Notes: generated by a model from the sequence alone, not told the origin. DNA of 64,000 nt from Arctopsyche grandis (GCF_051622035.1 NC_135366.1:8153001-8217000); one strand, 5' to 3'; numbered from the stretch's first letter, positions 12,650 to 26,198 are shown. Program-made: numbers and translations.

Positions 12650-13060
12650 ATCATGGCGAACAAACTAACGCTAGACAGACGCTAATAGACTTCATGATCG
12701 TAGTATATAATATGTAAGGCACAATGAATGGTTGGTAACACCTGTCCAGTCGAAGAGCGACGTTCGATAGTCGCCGCCGGTTGCAGCTGCAGTCGCCCGA
12801 CAGCCTCGCTTTCGTTTGCTCCTCATTCGCGCCACTCTCCTCATTCCTCATTCCTCACCGATCACCGATCACCGATCACCGATCACACCCCTCAACACCC
12901 AGTAACACCTGCCGAATCGACGACTACCGCGATCGACCCACCCGTCCAGGTGTGTTGTCGCACCACACGCCGGAACACGCCTCGTCGCCACGCCACGTGT
13001 GTCCGCCATGTGTGTGCCGACGTGACGGTCCACACGGGACTCTACTACTACGTATAACAC
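12650..13060 (+). promoter_or_regulatory. CpG-rich promoter/5'UTR-exon candidate upstream of the phosphatase gene
   Basis: A GC-rich block with an ACCGATC tandem run (about 12858-12886) and a donor-like CGTCCAG/GTGTGT near 12949. It is the nearest such island (about 2 kb) upstream of the phosphatase start at 14919 and on a plausible strand for its first non-coding exon. Overlapping open frames exist in several phases, as expected for a GC-rich UTR, and none looks like a protein family. Transcript data would be needed to confirm this. Confidence 0.4.
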
Positions 13061-13869
13061 ACATCCACTACACTACGCTACACACCACACCACCAGTTGA
13101 CATCCTCTGTCAATTCTTATTTTCTACGTGGCATTCGACGTGTTTGTGTGTGTGTACTGTACTACTCGCTGTGAAAAGTGTGTTACGGTATATGCATGGC
13201 GTGTTATCAATCGCCGTGTCACAACCTTTCGTATACACGTGATCGCTATTGTTAATCGTTCGAAATTGTTATCAATGTCACCTTACGTATGTGTGTGTGT
13301 GCGCATACGTATACGTATACGTTCGCCGTATAAATAAATTGTAATCGTATACATATGTATATCTGTCTCGGGTGTGCGTCTGTGTTTACAACACATTATG
13401 TACATTGAAGTTATCGATTCGTTTGAGGAAATGTTGTTGTGTTTGTGCAGTTGAATTCTTTTGATCAATGTGCATACATTAGACACGTGTGTTTTGAATG
13501 GTCTCACGTGACGTGTTGATTGGAATTTTTATTTTTTATGCTGACCGGTTTTTTTTTTTTTTTTTTTTTTTTTTGCCTAATGTGGCCAGTTTGATTTTCA
13601 CGTCGAGTGCCAAAAACTTGGCGCCTTGCTATTGGTCGGACCGAATTAAGTTTTGTGACGTGTTGAAAATTGCAACAATTGCGGTTTGTTTTTGTGGTAA
13701 ACAACGTTAATGCCAAATTATTTTTGTTGATTGAATTTATGAACGTTGGGTACTTTTCGTCGGAACTAATGTGGCATGCCGGCGAATGAAAGTAATTAAT
13801 CCTGGGCCCTATGACAAATTAAAAAAAATCTTATAGAACTATTGGAAAAATCTTCTATATGTTGGTTTG
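13061..13869. other. Non-coding DNA with poly-T and TG-rich runs
   Basis: This holds TGTGTG/CGTATACG microsatellite runs and a T tract of about 23 (near 13551-13574). No exon is supported. Confidence 0.5.
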
Positions 13870-14110
13870 CAGGGACGATAAGAGGGGGGAGACCCGGGTA
13901 AAGTTCCAGGGCCCAGACTACTCTAGGGACCCCATGTCGGAAATCATATTTTCTTATTCAATTATTTTAAAAAATTACAACCAATTTTTAAGTATTTTTC
14001 TAATAGTTTTGATAGATTTTTCGCATGACAAAATATCTTTTTTTTTAGTTTGTCGCAGGGCCCAAAATTAATTTTTCAAATCTCCCGTGATTTCTCACGG
14101 CAGCTCTCTG
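13870..14110. mobile_element. hAT MITE copy
   Basis: Related to 3933-4266: it begins CAGGGACGATAAGAGG, has GTAAAGTTCCAGGGCCC and ends near CACGGCAGCTCTCTG. Flanks carry TTGGTTTG on the left and TTGGTTTT on the right, an approximate 8-bp duplication. It is diverged and non-coding. Confidence 0.65.
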
Positions 14111-14272
14111 GTTGGTTTTTATTTTTTTTTTAATAATTGAATAAAAATGTATGATATAACAAGTACGATTTCACACGGACAAAAAGAATGAGTGGATTGA
14201 AAAGTAATAAACACTTAGCATTATATAAATGCATGTATTTTTATGTAGAATAATATAAAATATCAATATCAG

Positions 14273-14355
14273 TTGGTCAGACGTCCCGACATGGGGCCCT
14301 TTGAGTAGTCCGGGCCCTGAAACTTTACCCCCCACCCATATCGGCGGCCCTGGTA
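14273..14355 (-). repeat. hAT MITE fragment
   Basis: Reverse-strand fragment of the same family as 3933-4266 and 13870-14110. It contains GAGTAGTCCGGGCCCTGAAA and ends TCGGCGGCCCTG. Only one end is present. Confidence 0.6.
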
Positions 14356-14918
14356 ATGATATGTATAAAAGTGGCGTATGAAAGGTATTCTTTCTTTGAT
14401 TTGACCTTTCGCGGTCGTCTTCTGTTTTCCTCTGTGGTTTATTTTAGTATCAGCACAAAAACGGATCTTCTTTGTCGGGATCAAAAATAAAATCTCATTG
14501 GCGCCTCTTGCCAGCAGCATCTTCTACTTTCCACAATAATATACATGCACAAAATTTTTGCCAAGTGTGTGAATTTATATTCACGTTGAATAACGTGTCT
14601 ACGTTTCAAACATATTAAATATTACACAACATATCCAATTCTTGATGATGCATTGTGTCGATTGTTTTGAATAAACAAAATTAGTCGGATTTAAAAAAAA
14701 AAGTGTCGTATTTCTCACACATTCCTCTCTCACTTACACTCACTCAAATGAAATTACTTACCAAACATAATTAAAATTTAATTTGTTTTCGTTCCAACTA
14801 TAGTGATTATGACGGTTTACTACTATTATTGTATGTGTGATAAAATGAAGACTTTTCTGGCGTTAAATAAATATGTTTGTATAAAAGTGGAACTGTAGAA
14901 TATCGTTAAAAATCAGTG

Positions 14919-17900
14919 ATGCCTGTGCTAAATGAATGTTGGGCAGCTACTGATGCTGAAGGATTCGTTCACGTTGACATTGATCTTGAACAAGAATATC
15001 TAATTGAGCCTTCGGCTGGAGAAAAAGCACGTCGACGAAGTTCCTCGGTCTTTGGAGATGATACTCCAATCAATCCTAAATCTTGTAAACAGGTGATAAT
15101 AGAAGTTCATAGCTGGCATGATTGTATACATTGTAAAACTCTTTTTGTGATTTATACATACATATATTACATAAATTCATTGAATTGTATCTTATATTAT
15201 TGAAATGAATGCTTCAGCGTATATTATTTTATTTGGCTTTTGATACATATCCTAAAAATATATACATATGTATATATTTAACATCCAATATTTTTACTGT
15301 GATAACTTTATTTTTGCATTAGTAAGCTTAATTGAAAATTTTTCTTTCCAGATAACTACCTCGAAAATTGATCAACCAAGCTCATTTTTATCCATGGTTA
15401 GAAGTAAAATGGCAACACCTTCAGCAAATATTGTGGAAGATACTGTTGCTTCTTCTCCTACCAATTCAGAATTAGGCTCCATCTGCCATGTCAGAAGAGC
15501 CGATTTATATCCAAAACGTGGACTTGAAGCGGACGATCCAGGTCTCCCGCTTCCTTTTACACCCATATGTGGTGAAGCAATTCAGGTACAGCAAAATTAT
15601 ATGTATTTTACTTATTTTACATACATAGATAATAGTAGAATCTCTTCAAATGTCTGCTATTTTAAATTTACTTTTGGCACTTGAAAGTGTTTACGTATAT
15701 ATTTTACTATACATACATGTGTTGTTTTTTTTATTTCAGTATTTAAGCCGCACTCAAGATGGGGTACTTAGTCTTTCAAATTACAGACTTTTTCACCGAT
15801 CTATACAAGGTGCTGCTACGAATATTCCATTAATGTTGATAGAATCTGCAGATGTTCGCGATATATTTTATTTACACATCATGTGCAAGGATGCTAGAAG
15901 CTTAAGGTATTTATTTATCTTTAAATTAAATTTACTCTGCGATAAATTTCTAATACGTTTTGAACCATATCTGAGTTTATATTAATTTATAGGTGTATTT
16001 TTACTACTGGAGAACAGTGCATGGAATGGCAGCGAAGGATTTCTGTAGCATTACTACCACCAGCAGATTTGGAAAAGTTTTTCGCATTTTCATACAGAGC
16101 ATGGGCCGTAGAACCTGGCGGTGAAGAGGTATTAAAACGCTTGGCTGCTCCGCCCATTGATCCTGATTTAGATTTTCGAAAAGAGGTACTTAATTTATTT
16201 ACGAATATGATAAATGAAAATAAATGTATGTAAAATAAAAGACCGATTATTTTTTCATAGGCATCTAGGCTTCAATTCGATCTTCATGGAACATGGAGAG
16301 TATCTAAAGCCAATTATGATTTTAAACTATGCCCTTCATATCCACCATTATTACTGGTACCATCTAGTGTCTCAGACGAAGCTCTCGAAACTGTTGCCAA
16401 ATTCAGAAGTTCCAGAAGAATACCAGCTGTAGTTTGGAGGTGATGATATTTTCATGTATTGTTGATAATATTTTTATAATCGGTATCAGCAATTTGATAA
16501 GTGTGTATGTACATATGTATCTGATTTTTAATATATTTTTTATTATTATTTTGCAGACATAGAGGAAATGGTGCAGTTATTGCGCGTTGTTCACAACCTG
16601 AAGTTGGCTGGTTAGGATGGCGTTCCAATGAAGATGAACAATTATTAGCTGCTATGACTTTAGCATGTCAGGATCCCAATTCTACGACTAGTAATACTAC
16701 CCGAAAATTATTAATAATTGATGCTCGTTCATATGCATCCGCTGTTACGAATCGTGCTAGAGGAGGTGGTTGTGAATGTCCACAATATTATCCTTGTGCA
16801 GAAATACAATTTATGTGTTTGCCTAATATTCACAGTGTTAGAAAAAGTTTTCAAGCACTCAGAGCTCTTGCCGCAGAACCTCCAGATCATGCCAAGTAAT
16901 TTTATTTCCTAATTTGTATTTCGACTACTATATATGTATAATACAAACTACAAATTTCAATACATATATTTTTTTTTGTAGTTGGCATTCGGTCTTAGAA
17001 AGATCATTGTGGCTCCAAGCAATCGGTGGATTATTAAGAACAGCTACAATAGTAGCCCGTGCCGTTCATATTGGTGGACGCCCGACATTGGTTCATTGTT
17101 CAGATGGATGGGATCGGACACCTCAAATTGTTTCAACTGCCCAACTTATGCTAGATCCTTATTATAGAACCTGTGAAGTGAGTTAATTTCTTATTTATTT
17201 TATGGAAAATATTTATATCTTTATAATGTAATCTATAGTTGTAACAATTTTATTATTACAAATTTACAAGAAAAAGAATTTTTCGTGAACTAAACTTCAA
17301 TCTTTAATTATAAAGGTTGATACTATTTTGAACAATTGTTGAAAATATTTCAAGTACATAGTTGGCACACCATTGGAATTTATAGCATGTCAAAAATACC
17401 GTAACTCTTATTGTCCCCAAATTTCCTTTGTGAACACTTAAAAATATTTTTTTGGTGATCTTGACATAGAATATTATCTTTTATAAATTTATAATAAATC
17501 TTGTAGGGATTCAGAATTCTCGTCGAAAGAGAGTGGTTGGACTTTGGCCATAAATTTGCTGATAGATGTGGACATGTAGTTGGTTCAGAAGATTTCAATG
17601 AGAGGTAAATATAAGGTGGTTAGGTTTTTTTTTTTTGTATTCAAAAAAATAAATAAAATATTTCTATTTCAGATGTCCAGTTTTTTTGCAGTGGTTAGAT
17701 TGTGTTCATCAAATATTAGTTCAATATCCATGTAGTTTTGAATTTTCTCAAGCATATTTGGTTAGTATTTTGTGTTGATATTGATTAATTCAAATTATAA
17801 TTGCTTTTTTATAATTATTTTTTATTCATTTGATTCTCAGATAAAATTGGCGCAGCATGCATATTCCTGTTTATTTGGAACATTTTTATGTAATAATCGA

Positions 17901-20900
17901 CGAGAAAGATCACAACAAAACGTTTCTGAAAAAACTTTTAGCGTTTGGAGTTTTCTAAAAGGTCCTGCTTATCAAAATCATCTTTATGAACCAAATAGAG
18001 AGGTATTTACCACAATTTGTATAAATTTTTCTTATATTTTGTATAAATGTGCTACGGTCAATATGATAAATCTGCTTATTATTAATAACACTGAGCAACA
18101 AAAAAAAATACCAGAGCGGAGACTAGCCAATCTTTACTAAGTTTGACCCACTGAATTCGAATATGATATTGATTTTTGTTGGTGGGTGATCGTTTACGAG
18201 ATATGAGCGTTTAAAAAAATCCGCGATTTTTACAGTTTTTTGGCTTTTGCGGTCTTTAACTCAAAATTTAGGATTGTTACGCTCAAAGTGAGTATTGGAA
18301 TCAATAGTAAGATATTTTTCCTGTTAATTGTTATATTTCATTGCTTAATTGCATTGAATTAATTTTCTCAGGGCCCGAGATTCCTCTCGGCGGATGTATA
18401 TGTATATGTATTTTATAAAATGAAACCGATAAAATAATATTTTTAGGTATTGTACCCTGCACATTCTGCACGTGCGCTTGTTGTATGGGCAGCCGTTTAT
18501 TTGGGTGTCGCACCTGATACTCCTGTGCCTGCTCAGCCTCCAGCATCCCCACCGCCACCTGCACATTCGGCCCCATTTCATGGCCACACTACAAACGGTT
18601 AGTTCAAATTTTTTATTGCATTTAAAAGTAAATATCGATGAGTCTGGTTCACTGCATCGAAAGTCGAAAGATCGAAAAGCAAATATCGTAAAGCAAAGAT
18701 CGAAAATCGAAAGATCTTAAGTCAAAAGCTCGAAAAGAATGTATTCATGGTAAACTACATATACTATGTATATATAAAATATGTATATCAGTGGCGTGCG
18801 GTGAAATTCTCTCTCTTTTTTCGTCGTACAGCCTTACTTAATATGCATGGGCAGGATACAAGAGTACAGCCTGTTCCTCTTGTATACTTCTCGCGCACAT
18901 TAAGTAAGGCTGTACGACAAAAAGAGAGAGAATTTTACCGCACGCCACTGATTAACATATATACGACCCTCTCTTCATATGTATGCATGGTAAACGAACA
19001 AGATTTCGATTTTTCGACTTTCGATGCGGTGACTGCTACCGAATATCAATATATTCAACCATTATACATACTTATGTGTATAGATTTTTACTACCAATAT
19101 CGTGCTATTTTATTACATACCTCCTTTACGTTTCACATGGCTTTTTCTAGGTGTTTTAACGAAGACGAGGTCATATGGAGATCTTACAACTCTAGCAGAA
19201 CATGGTAGCACTCCACATAGACGATCAAGTGATCCAAATATAGCCATCGACTCCATGTAAGTCTTTTTCGTTGAATTATTTTGTTTGAAATTCAAATACG
19301 CGTATAAATAAATTTTATTGTTCGTTTAAATTTTATTTTAGGCAAAGAAGCTCTTTAAATTTATCCGGAAAAAGCAATAGTTCCATATCGAATAACAATA
19401 ATAATAACGAGCAATCTATTTCCGATAATTTTTCAAATGAAATTTGTAATTCTGAAAGTATGTTAGATCAAGAATTGAAAAATTTTAAAAGTAGTAAAAT
19501 CGATGATAGTTTTTCATTATTAAATAATACTGCCAATAGTTTACCTGTACGGCTTCAGAATCAAACTTCTGATTGTCTTATTAATACGACAGTTCCCAAA
19601 CAAATAGTTAACGGTTATTCTAAGGTTAATGGTAATATTGTTCCTACTTTAAATAGTGATAATAAAATAAATAGTGATGAAATACAGACAGTCGATTCTA
19701 ATTCTAATAGAAAATCGCTCGATTGCGAAATCGAAATAAATATGTTAAGTCATAAATTGGAATCATGTAACGTGAATGGTAATACTCAAGTAATTAACGA
19801 TATTTCATTAATCGATTCGACTTATCAGAATGATATAGATCATACAGATGGATATATGGATCAAGTCTTGGATAATTCAGTGCATCCAGATTTAGATGAT
19901 ATGTCTAAAATTTCTTCAAAAGACAATATGATGTCTAGCAAATCGGAAATGATTATGGGATTAACTCCTACTGAAGAACCTTCAGTATTTTTGGATAGTG
20001 TTTTATCTGAGAGCGGAGAATCGAGCGATTGTAGAATAAGACATGACAGCTCAACATGGAGAAGTATATCGGAGTTCACCGATAGTAGTGGCGGTGGTGA
20101 TTCAAATGACGCTGCACAACTAGAACATCTCATGAAAGGAAGTAGAATGCCGAGACAGCGACTCGACTCTGTCCAAAACGGTGGACTTAATGATACGGCA
20201 GCCGACTTGTTGAAAAGTGAAATTGGTAAATAAATCTCATTTTTTATAATTAAACAACTCCAATAACTTTTTGGTGTTGTATTCTTAAAATTATGATATT
20301 TACTTTATAGATAAACTTATACCCGACGAAAGAGCTGAAACTCAACCAGATGACTGTCCCACTTTTGTTAGTCTTAAATTAACTAGTAGGCCAAAATCTG
20401 AGAATGTTAATGCCGTCAGTAACCTGCTGTTTTCAGAAATTTCTGATTCCACATTGTGTCCAAATTCTCCATACAAAACAATTCACAGAAATCATGTTCT
20501 GGGAGGTAAAAGAAAACATGCAAATTAAATGAGTCATTATACTCAATACATGTGCTTATTTTTATCAATGTATATATTTGTATGTTTATAGCAGGAGTAA
20601 TTTCAAAACATTCCGCGCAGTCTGTGTGTACAGCTGATAACGGAATACACACTACTGATGGACGCGGTGAAGCTTGCTGTTTAAGTTCGCTTCATCATCA
20701 CGAGTGTTTGGGTTGTACTGCTACTCACCTTCATTGCCTTCTTCATTGCCTTACACATTGCACCCATGGGTAAGTTGATTCCTTGCACTTTATGATTGAA
20801 ACTCGATAGTAAATATAATATTTTATTGATTTTGAATATTTTTTTCACAGTCGACAAAGTAGTAATAGTAGTATCACCCCCAATCCTGGAATGACATTAG

Positions 20901-23900
20901 ATCCTGTAGATGGCCTCATATGTCCGCAAAGTCCGGTCCAACAACGTCTACATCAAATAATACAAGATCATAAGGTTAACCTTATTTAATTATCATATAA
21001 ATATGTGTGCATACATATGAATGAACCATATTATATGTATTTGAATCTTAGTAAGAAATATTATCATTGATTAAATATTTACCTAATGCGTCATAATTTT
21101 TTTATTTAGATGATCGAAGAAGCTCTACGGAAAGAACTTCTTGCAGCTAGAGTTGAATTACAACAACGAGCTTGTCGAACAGTTCGAGCAACTCCAGATC
21201 ACTCAGTGAGTATTTTTATTTATTATCACCATGTCTATTATATTGAGTGTAAACAAACTATAAATTAAAATAATGTATTATGTAAACATTTATTTTTAAG
21301 TACAACTAATTGTTCAATGTAGTAAAATTAAGTTAATCGATATAACTTGTTTTGTATAATACAATAAATACTACCTGAGCGCTCATACTAAAAGTATGCT
21401 TTTTTTCGCATATGCACATATATTATACATATTCGTATATGGAAATTAGTTTCATAGATTATATATTATTCTAATGTTACAACATGTCGAATAGAACAGA
21501 ATAATAGTATTTAAAACGCTTACAGGAAGATAATTCACCCAATTATGATAGCTCAGCGTGTCCACAAATTGATTGGAACAACCTAAATATTAATAAAAAA
21601 ATTGATTATTTCGATGAAGCTTGTTTTGATGATAGAATGATGTCGTCACAAGATTTGAATTTGGTTAGTTAAAATATATAGGCAGTACGTATTTCGTTAA
21701 TAGATATCTAATCAATTTAACATTAGTGAAATAGATAGTTTTTTTCTATTTGAAATTGATTGAATATATATTAAAAAAATGAAAATTCATTAACCACTAT
21801 TCAGCATGGGATGAACAATGCATGAAAAACATTGTAAAAGATCCGAGATGAATCCATTACAAATTTCATAAAATGCTTTAATAACGCCTTTTAATATTCA
21901 TTTATGTGACAGTTGACATTCATCGAAGTGAATTGGTTTTTTATAATATGTAATGACTACATTTACTGTTTGTTTGTGTTATATTTAATGAGTGTTATTT
22001 TGATTATATCAAATAAATTATTTTTTTTAAAAGTAAATACATATGTTGTGTGGGTCTACGTGACGAGCCAGAATGTTGAATTACAGAAAACACAAATATC
22101 GGAAGGCAAAAATCGAAAATCGAAATTTTTTAAGTCGAAAGATCAAAAAAAAAGGGTGCATGGTAAACGGTACATACTCACTTAATTTGCGCGAGCAGGG
22201 TACAACAGGAACAAGAGGTACAGGCCGTTTACCATGCACCCTTTTTTTTGATCTTTCGACTTAAGATCTTTCGATTTTCGATCTTTGCCTTCCGATATTT
22301 GCGATTTCTGTAATTTAACATTCTGGCTCGTCACGGAGACCGATGTTGTGTATGTGTACATATATTATTTGTTATTATACATATATATGTACATAACATA
22401 ATAATTCATAAATTTTAAAGTTGTTAAGTTATAAAATTAGTATTGTGTTATTGCGCTTTTCAAACTTACATGTGTAGAGTTTTAATTATATACATATGTA
22501 CATACATGTAATATACAGGAATTTTTCCTTGATGTAACGTAATATAAATCTATAAAATTTTGTTGCAGGATTGCTATCCTTGCTCAGACTCATCATCGGG
22601 AACGGGTGATGGAAGTATCAGTGGTGGAAGTAGTGGAAATGATATAGGATCAATTAGTTGTGCCTCTCGATCAGGTAGTGCTCAAGGAAAAGGTAGTTCT
22701 GGTGTTCTATGGGTACCAGATCATGCAGTGTCTCGGTGTACTCGTTGTGATAAAAATTTTTGGCTTGGAAAGCGTAAACACCATTGCAGGTATAATATTT
22801 TATGTTTGCTTTGTCATTTCTCTAGTACAATTTAGTTTAAGCAAAATTGTACTTTGAGGGTTTTCTGCACAAAATATTTTTGTGAAAATATCACAATATA
22901 ATTTTTTTGTAATAAAAACATTTTCATGTTAATCTTTTACAGAAGTTGTGGACGTATTTTTTGCGCAGAATGTTCGGAAAATACAACACCTCTTCCTAGT
23001 GAACAGTTGTATAACCCGGTTCGTGTTTGTACTGAATGTTATAGTTCTATAAAATCCTCTTTTACACAGGATGAAAGGTAGATTTTCTAAACTCTTTTAC
23101 AATTAAAAAATTCTTAATAGACTAGAATGTTTGTGTAATCGTTATTTCAATCATTGAAAACAAGGGCTATCATGCTATTTAAGCGCCACTAAACTGAAAT
23201 AACAATGCAAAGGTTTTCAGTCACATTAAAATTTATATGCAAAGTGCACCTATTAGCTTTATCATCTGTCTCTCTGTCTATCCATTTGTAAGCATGAAAC
23301 TAGTTTATTTTTAATAAAATTTGAAAAGGGATTCATTTTAAACAGTTAACTGCTGTATGCATTCTCAAAATACATGTTCCGAACTTGCCTGCAATAATTA
23401 ATACGTTGTAGATCTTTATAAATAAATTGAAAATGTTATTGTTACATAGGCATATTAAATTTTAATTCCTCATTTTATAATTTTATATGGGATATTGATC
23501 AAATTGCAAATATTTATGATATATTGTCCAACCTACAACATAATATACTTACTATAATACATAAAGTATTTTGTGATGCATATTTATATTTATTTAATTT
23601 TTGACAGAAGTAAGAGATTACATGCTTCTTACGAGTGCTGTAAGATTTCTGGCACTCGTAAATGCTAGATACTAAATCATTACAATATTTGCCTCATGTA
23701 AAAACCTCTTTTATTGTATGCTTTTTTTTATTAATGTTTGTTTTTTCAACCAAATATTGTTGACATTAAATCTGACTAATATAATTCACTATTTTAACCT
23801 AATTTCACATGTTTAACAAAAGCATTTGTTGTATAATTTTACTCTGGTAATACATAACTAATAACTTAAATGCCTTAACATGTTCTTACCCTTTGGCAAA

Positions 23901-24337
23901 TCAGTTAAAAGAGGTTTCAACACGTGTTTTTTTTTATAAAGAGGTGGTAGAATGTGTATATTTTTATTGGAATGTTTGCGATATTTATTTTTTTCATTTC
24001 GTTTCAGAAATGCGATCAGTGACCATTCTTTAAATTTGTCTTCTCAAGTTGGTGTAAAAGCAAGACAAGCTACTGTCCTAACTTCTTCTCATTCAAGTTC
24101 GTCGGAGGTAAATTTATTGAATATTCTTTATATACATATATGTACTTGTTAAATTTTTATGTAAATTTCCTGTCATATGAAAATAATTAGTTATATGTAA
24201 ATATGATTGCTTGGTTAGATAGATTTTACATAAAAGTTTTATTATATTTCCAGGTACGACATTTATCAGATTATTGTAAACAAGTCAGCGGTGATCAGAA
24301 TATCAATTCATCTCCAGTTACTGCTGCATCCAACTAG
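14919..24337 (+). CDS. MTMR3/MTMR4: Myotubularin-related phosphoinositide 3-phosphatase with FYVE finger
   Basis: Predicted 1413 aa in 22 exons: 14919-15092, 15352-15585, 15740-15906, 15993-16185, 16261-16439, 16557-16895, 16982-17177, 17507-17604, 17673-17760, 17841-18002, 18447-18597, 19151-19256, 19342-20225, 20311-20505, 20592-20769, 20851-20974, 21110-21205, 21526-21663, 22569-22789, 22943-23077, 24008-24107, 24254-24337. Phase is kept at every junction. A PH-GRAM-like region (residues about 60-200) precedes the phosphatase domain, whose loop HCSDGWDRT holds catalytic Cys468 and Arg474, so the enzyme should be active. After a Ser/Asn-rich linker, a coiled-coil exon (1157-1188) precedes a FYVE finger starting at Trp1282, with WVPD and RKHHCR. 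By family knowledge it removes the 3-phosphate from PI3P and PI(3,5)P2 on endosomes. Human MTMR3 and MTMR4 are about 1200 aa and have the same order. The ATG at 14919 is the first that opens the frame; upstream exons are probably non-coding. AATAAA lies near 24466. Confidence 0.93.
18368..18395 (+). repeat. hAT MITE end fragment in a phosphatase intron
   Basis: About 28 bp matching the right end of the 3933-4266 family (CAGGGCCCGAGATTCCTCTC then GGCGG). It lies about 50 bp before the acceptor of the exon at 18447. Confidence 0.5.
18640..19041. mobile_element. Foldback MITE (9-bp TSD family) in a phosphatase intron
   Basis: The outer arms contain ATCGAAAGTCGAAAGATCGA and its mirror TTTTTCGACTTTCGATGC. 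The inner arms read AGTGGCGTGCGGTGAAATTC and TTTTACCGCACGCCACTG. The core has CCTGTTCCTCTTGTAT. Flanks AATATCGAT (18631-18639) and AATATCAAT (19042-19050) match at 8 of 9 bases. It fills most of the intron before the exon at 19151 and belongs to the family at 22052, 25827, 26261, 34370, 44256, 58619 and 61355. Confidence 0.75.
22052..22342. mobile_element. Foldback MITE (9-bp TSD family) in a phosphatase intron
   Basis: A long hairpin: GTGACGAGCCAGAATGTTGA at the left is mirrored by AACATTCTGGCTCGTCACGG at the right, and GGTGCATGGTAAACGG by CCGTTTACCATGCACC. The flanking 9-mer ATGTTGTGT is exact (22043-22051 and 22343-22351). One half of the core is missing relative to the copy at 58619, so this is an internally shortened copy. 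It lies in the intron before the exon at 22569. Confidence 0.88.
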
Positions 24338-25817
24338 ACTCACTTTTGCCTTTATTTATATATACATACATACTTATTAAGAAAAATTATCACTTGTTTA
24401 TAACAATTCCACTATGGATAATGAAACCCTGCCAACTTGCCGCCTTGCTTTGTAATGTTAAAAATAATAAACTTATTAGTTCTCGCATTGTTATTAGATC
24501 AATATTTTTTTTATTATAAATAATTAAGGAACTGACTTACAAAAGAAAATATATCAGAAAACCACATGTGACATTGTTTTCTGCATGATTATGTATGTAC
24601 ATATATGTCTCGCTATGTATGTATGTACATATGTATTTGTATAGATGTGTGATTGAGTTGATGGTATTTAACATTATTTTAATACTTTCACAAAATTGTA
24701 TTTTGGGAAACCAACTTATTTATTCATTAATGATACATTGCGGTAGTTGTTATTTCTTATTGGTTTCTAATATGTATTTGGTGACACTGCTGTGTACCTA
24801 TGTAAATACATATAATGAATACATATTTTTATTCATGTAATTGTTCTGTAATTAATACTGTTGACTTTTTGTATTTTGTAATTGTCTGATATCAAACTTG
24901 TTAAAATTTAAGAACTTGATTATGGTGCAGTAGTTAATCAAATTTTTTGTTGATTTATATATTTTTAGGTTACATTAATATTTTTCATGAATTCTATTTG
25001 TAAAGCATGTTTATTTAAATTAAAAAGAGTGAATTTCAAAACATTTGCATGTTTATGTTCCTATTGCACATGGTCATGTTTGAAATTTTATGAAACATGT
25101 TGAAAATGTGGGTCGAGTGGATTTATCTTATGACAATTATTGAGATATTATTTATGACTGTTCTTTTTTTGTTTCCCAGTGTCTGCATATTTCATATTTT
25201 GTGTGTGTATGAGTGATCTAATTGTATGTACGTGGTTGTATATATAATCTGCATGTGTTCGATTACAAATGTACATATTTTATGTATGGGCTCTTGCATC
25301 TATATAAATCAAAGCAAGAATGCCAATGTTTGTTTATTTAAAGTTGACTTAAATCATTGTAAAATATGAAATATTTTTTTACATCTATTTATTGCTTTCA
25401 TTTATTTTACAGTAAAACTAAACACTTGTACATTTTTTGTGAATTTTATGTATATTTCTTGGCAATTGTTGAATTAATATGAAATATTATATCGAATCAA
25501 AATAAGTTGATAATTGTGTATTTTTTATGATACTATGTTTAAGGATAATATTTTTATAGGTAGGTTTTCACTTACCAAATATCTGAAAATATGTAAATAT
25601 TTTAAAAAACACAGGTGCATGCACACGCACATACATATGTACACTTAAAACATATACATACACAGCATACACAAGACACTCAACAAGATTTCAACTCGCG
25701 ATCTTTTTAAACAGATCGATTAGTGAAAACTGATAATAAAAATATATTATTTGGATAAATCATTACGTTATTTATGCTGTTTTATTTTTAATTCAGACAC
25801 CAGGTTTTTTCAGTTGT
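24338..25817. other. 3' flank of the phosphatase gene
   Basis: AT-rich sequence with an AATAAA near 24466 that could serve as the poly(A) signal, and several ATGTATGTACATA runs near 24600. No further exon is supported. Part of this is probably 3'UTR. Confidence 0.5.
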
Positions 25818-25826
25818 AATATTACA

Positions 25827-26198
25827 GGGTCTACCTCACGGCACCGAAAGTGAAAAGGTCGAAAAAGCAAATATCGGAAGGCAAAGATCGAAAATCGAAA
25901 GATAAAAAAAAAGAGTGCATGGTAAACAGTACTATGTATATATAATATACATCAGTGGCATGCGGTGAAATTATATCTCTTTTTGTCATACAGCCTTGCT
26001 TAATGTGCGCGCGCAGGATACGGGAGGAAAAGCCTGTTCCTCTTGTTTCTGTTGTATCCTGCTCGCGCAAATTAAGTGAGGATTTACGACGGGGGGAGAG
26101 AGAGACTTTTATCGCACGCTACTGATATATACATATACTAACCGTTTTTCACATGTATGCATGTTAAACGATTATTTTCGACTTTTTCACGGTCACCC
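25827..26198. mobile_element. Foldback MITE (9-bp TSD family)
   Basis: Left end GGGTCTACCTCACGGCACCG, right end CTTTTTCACGGTCACCC. The inner arms CAGTGGCATGCGGTGAAATT and CTTTTATCGCACGCTACTG are mirrored. The exact 9-bp duplication AATATTACA lies at 25818-25826 and 26199-26207. The next copy of the family starts only 62 bp downstream. Confidence 0.88.

Noticed and set aside
12781-13242. 153-codon frame in the second CpG island
   Set aside because: His/Ser/Thr-rich simple composition from ACCGATC and CACTAC runs, and no homology seen; more likely UTR.
19861-20133. Minus-strand frame inside the large phosphatase exon
   Set aside because: Shadow of the Ser/Asp-rich coding strand.
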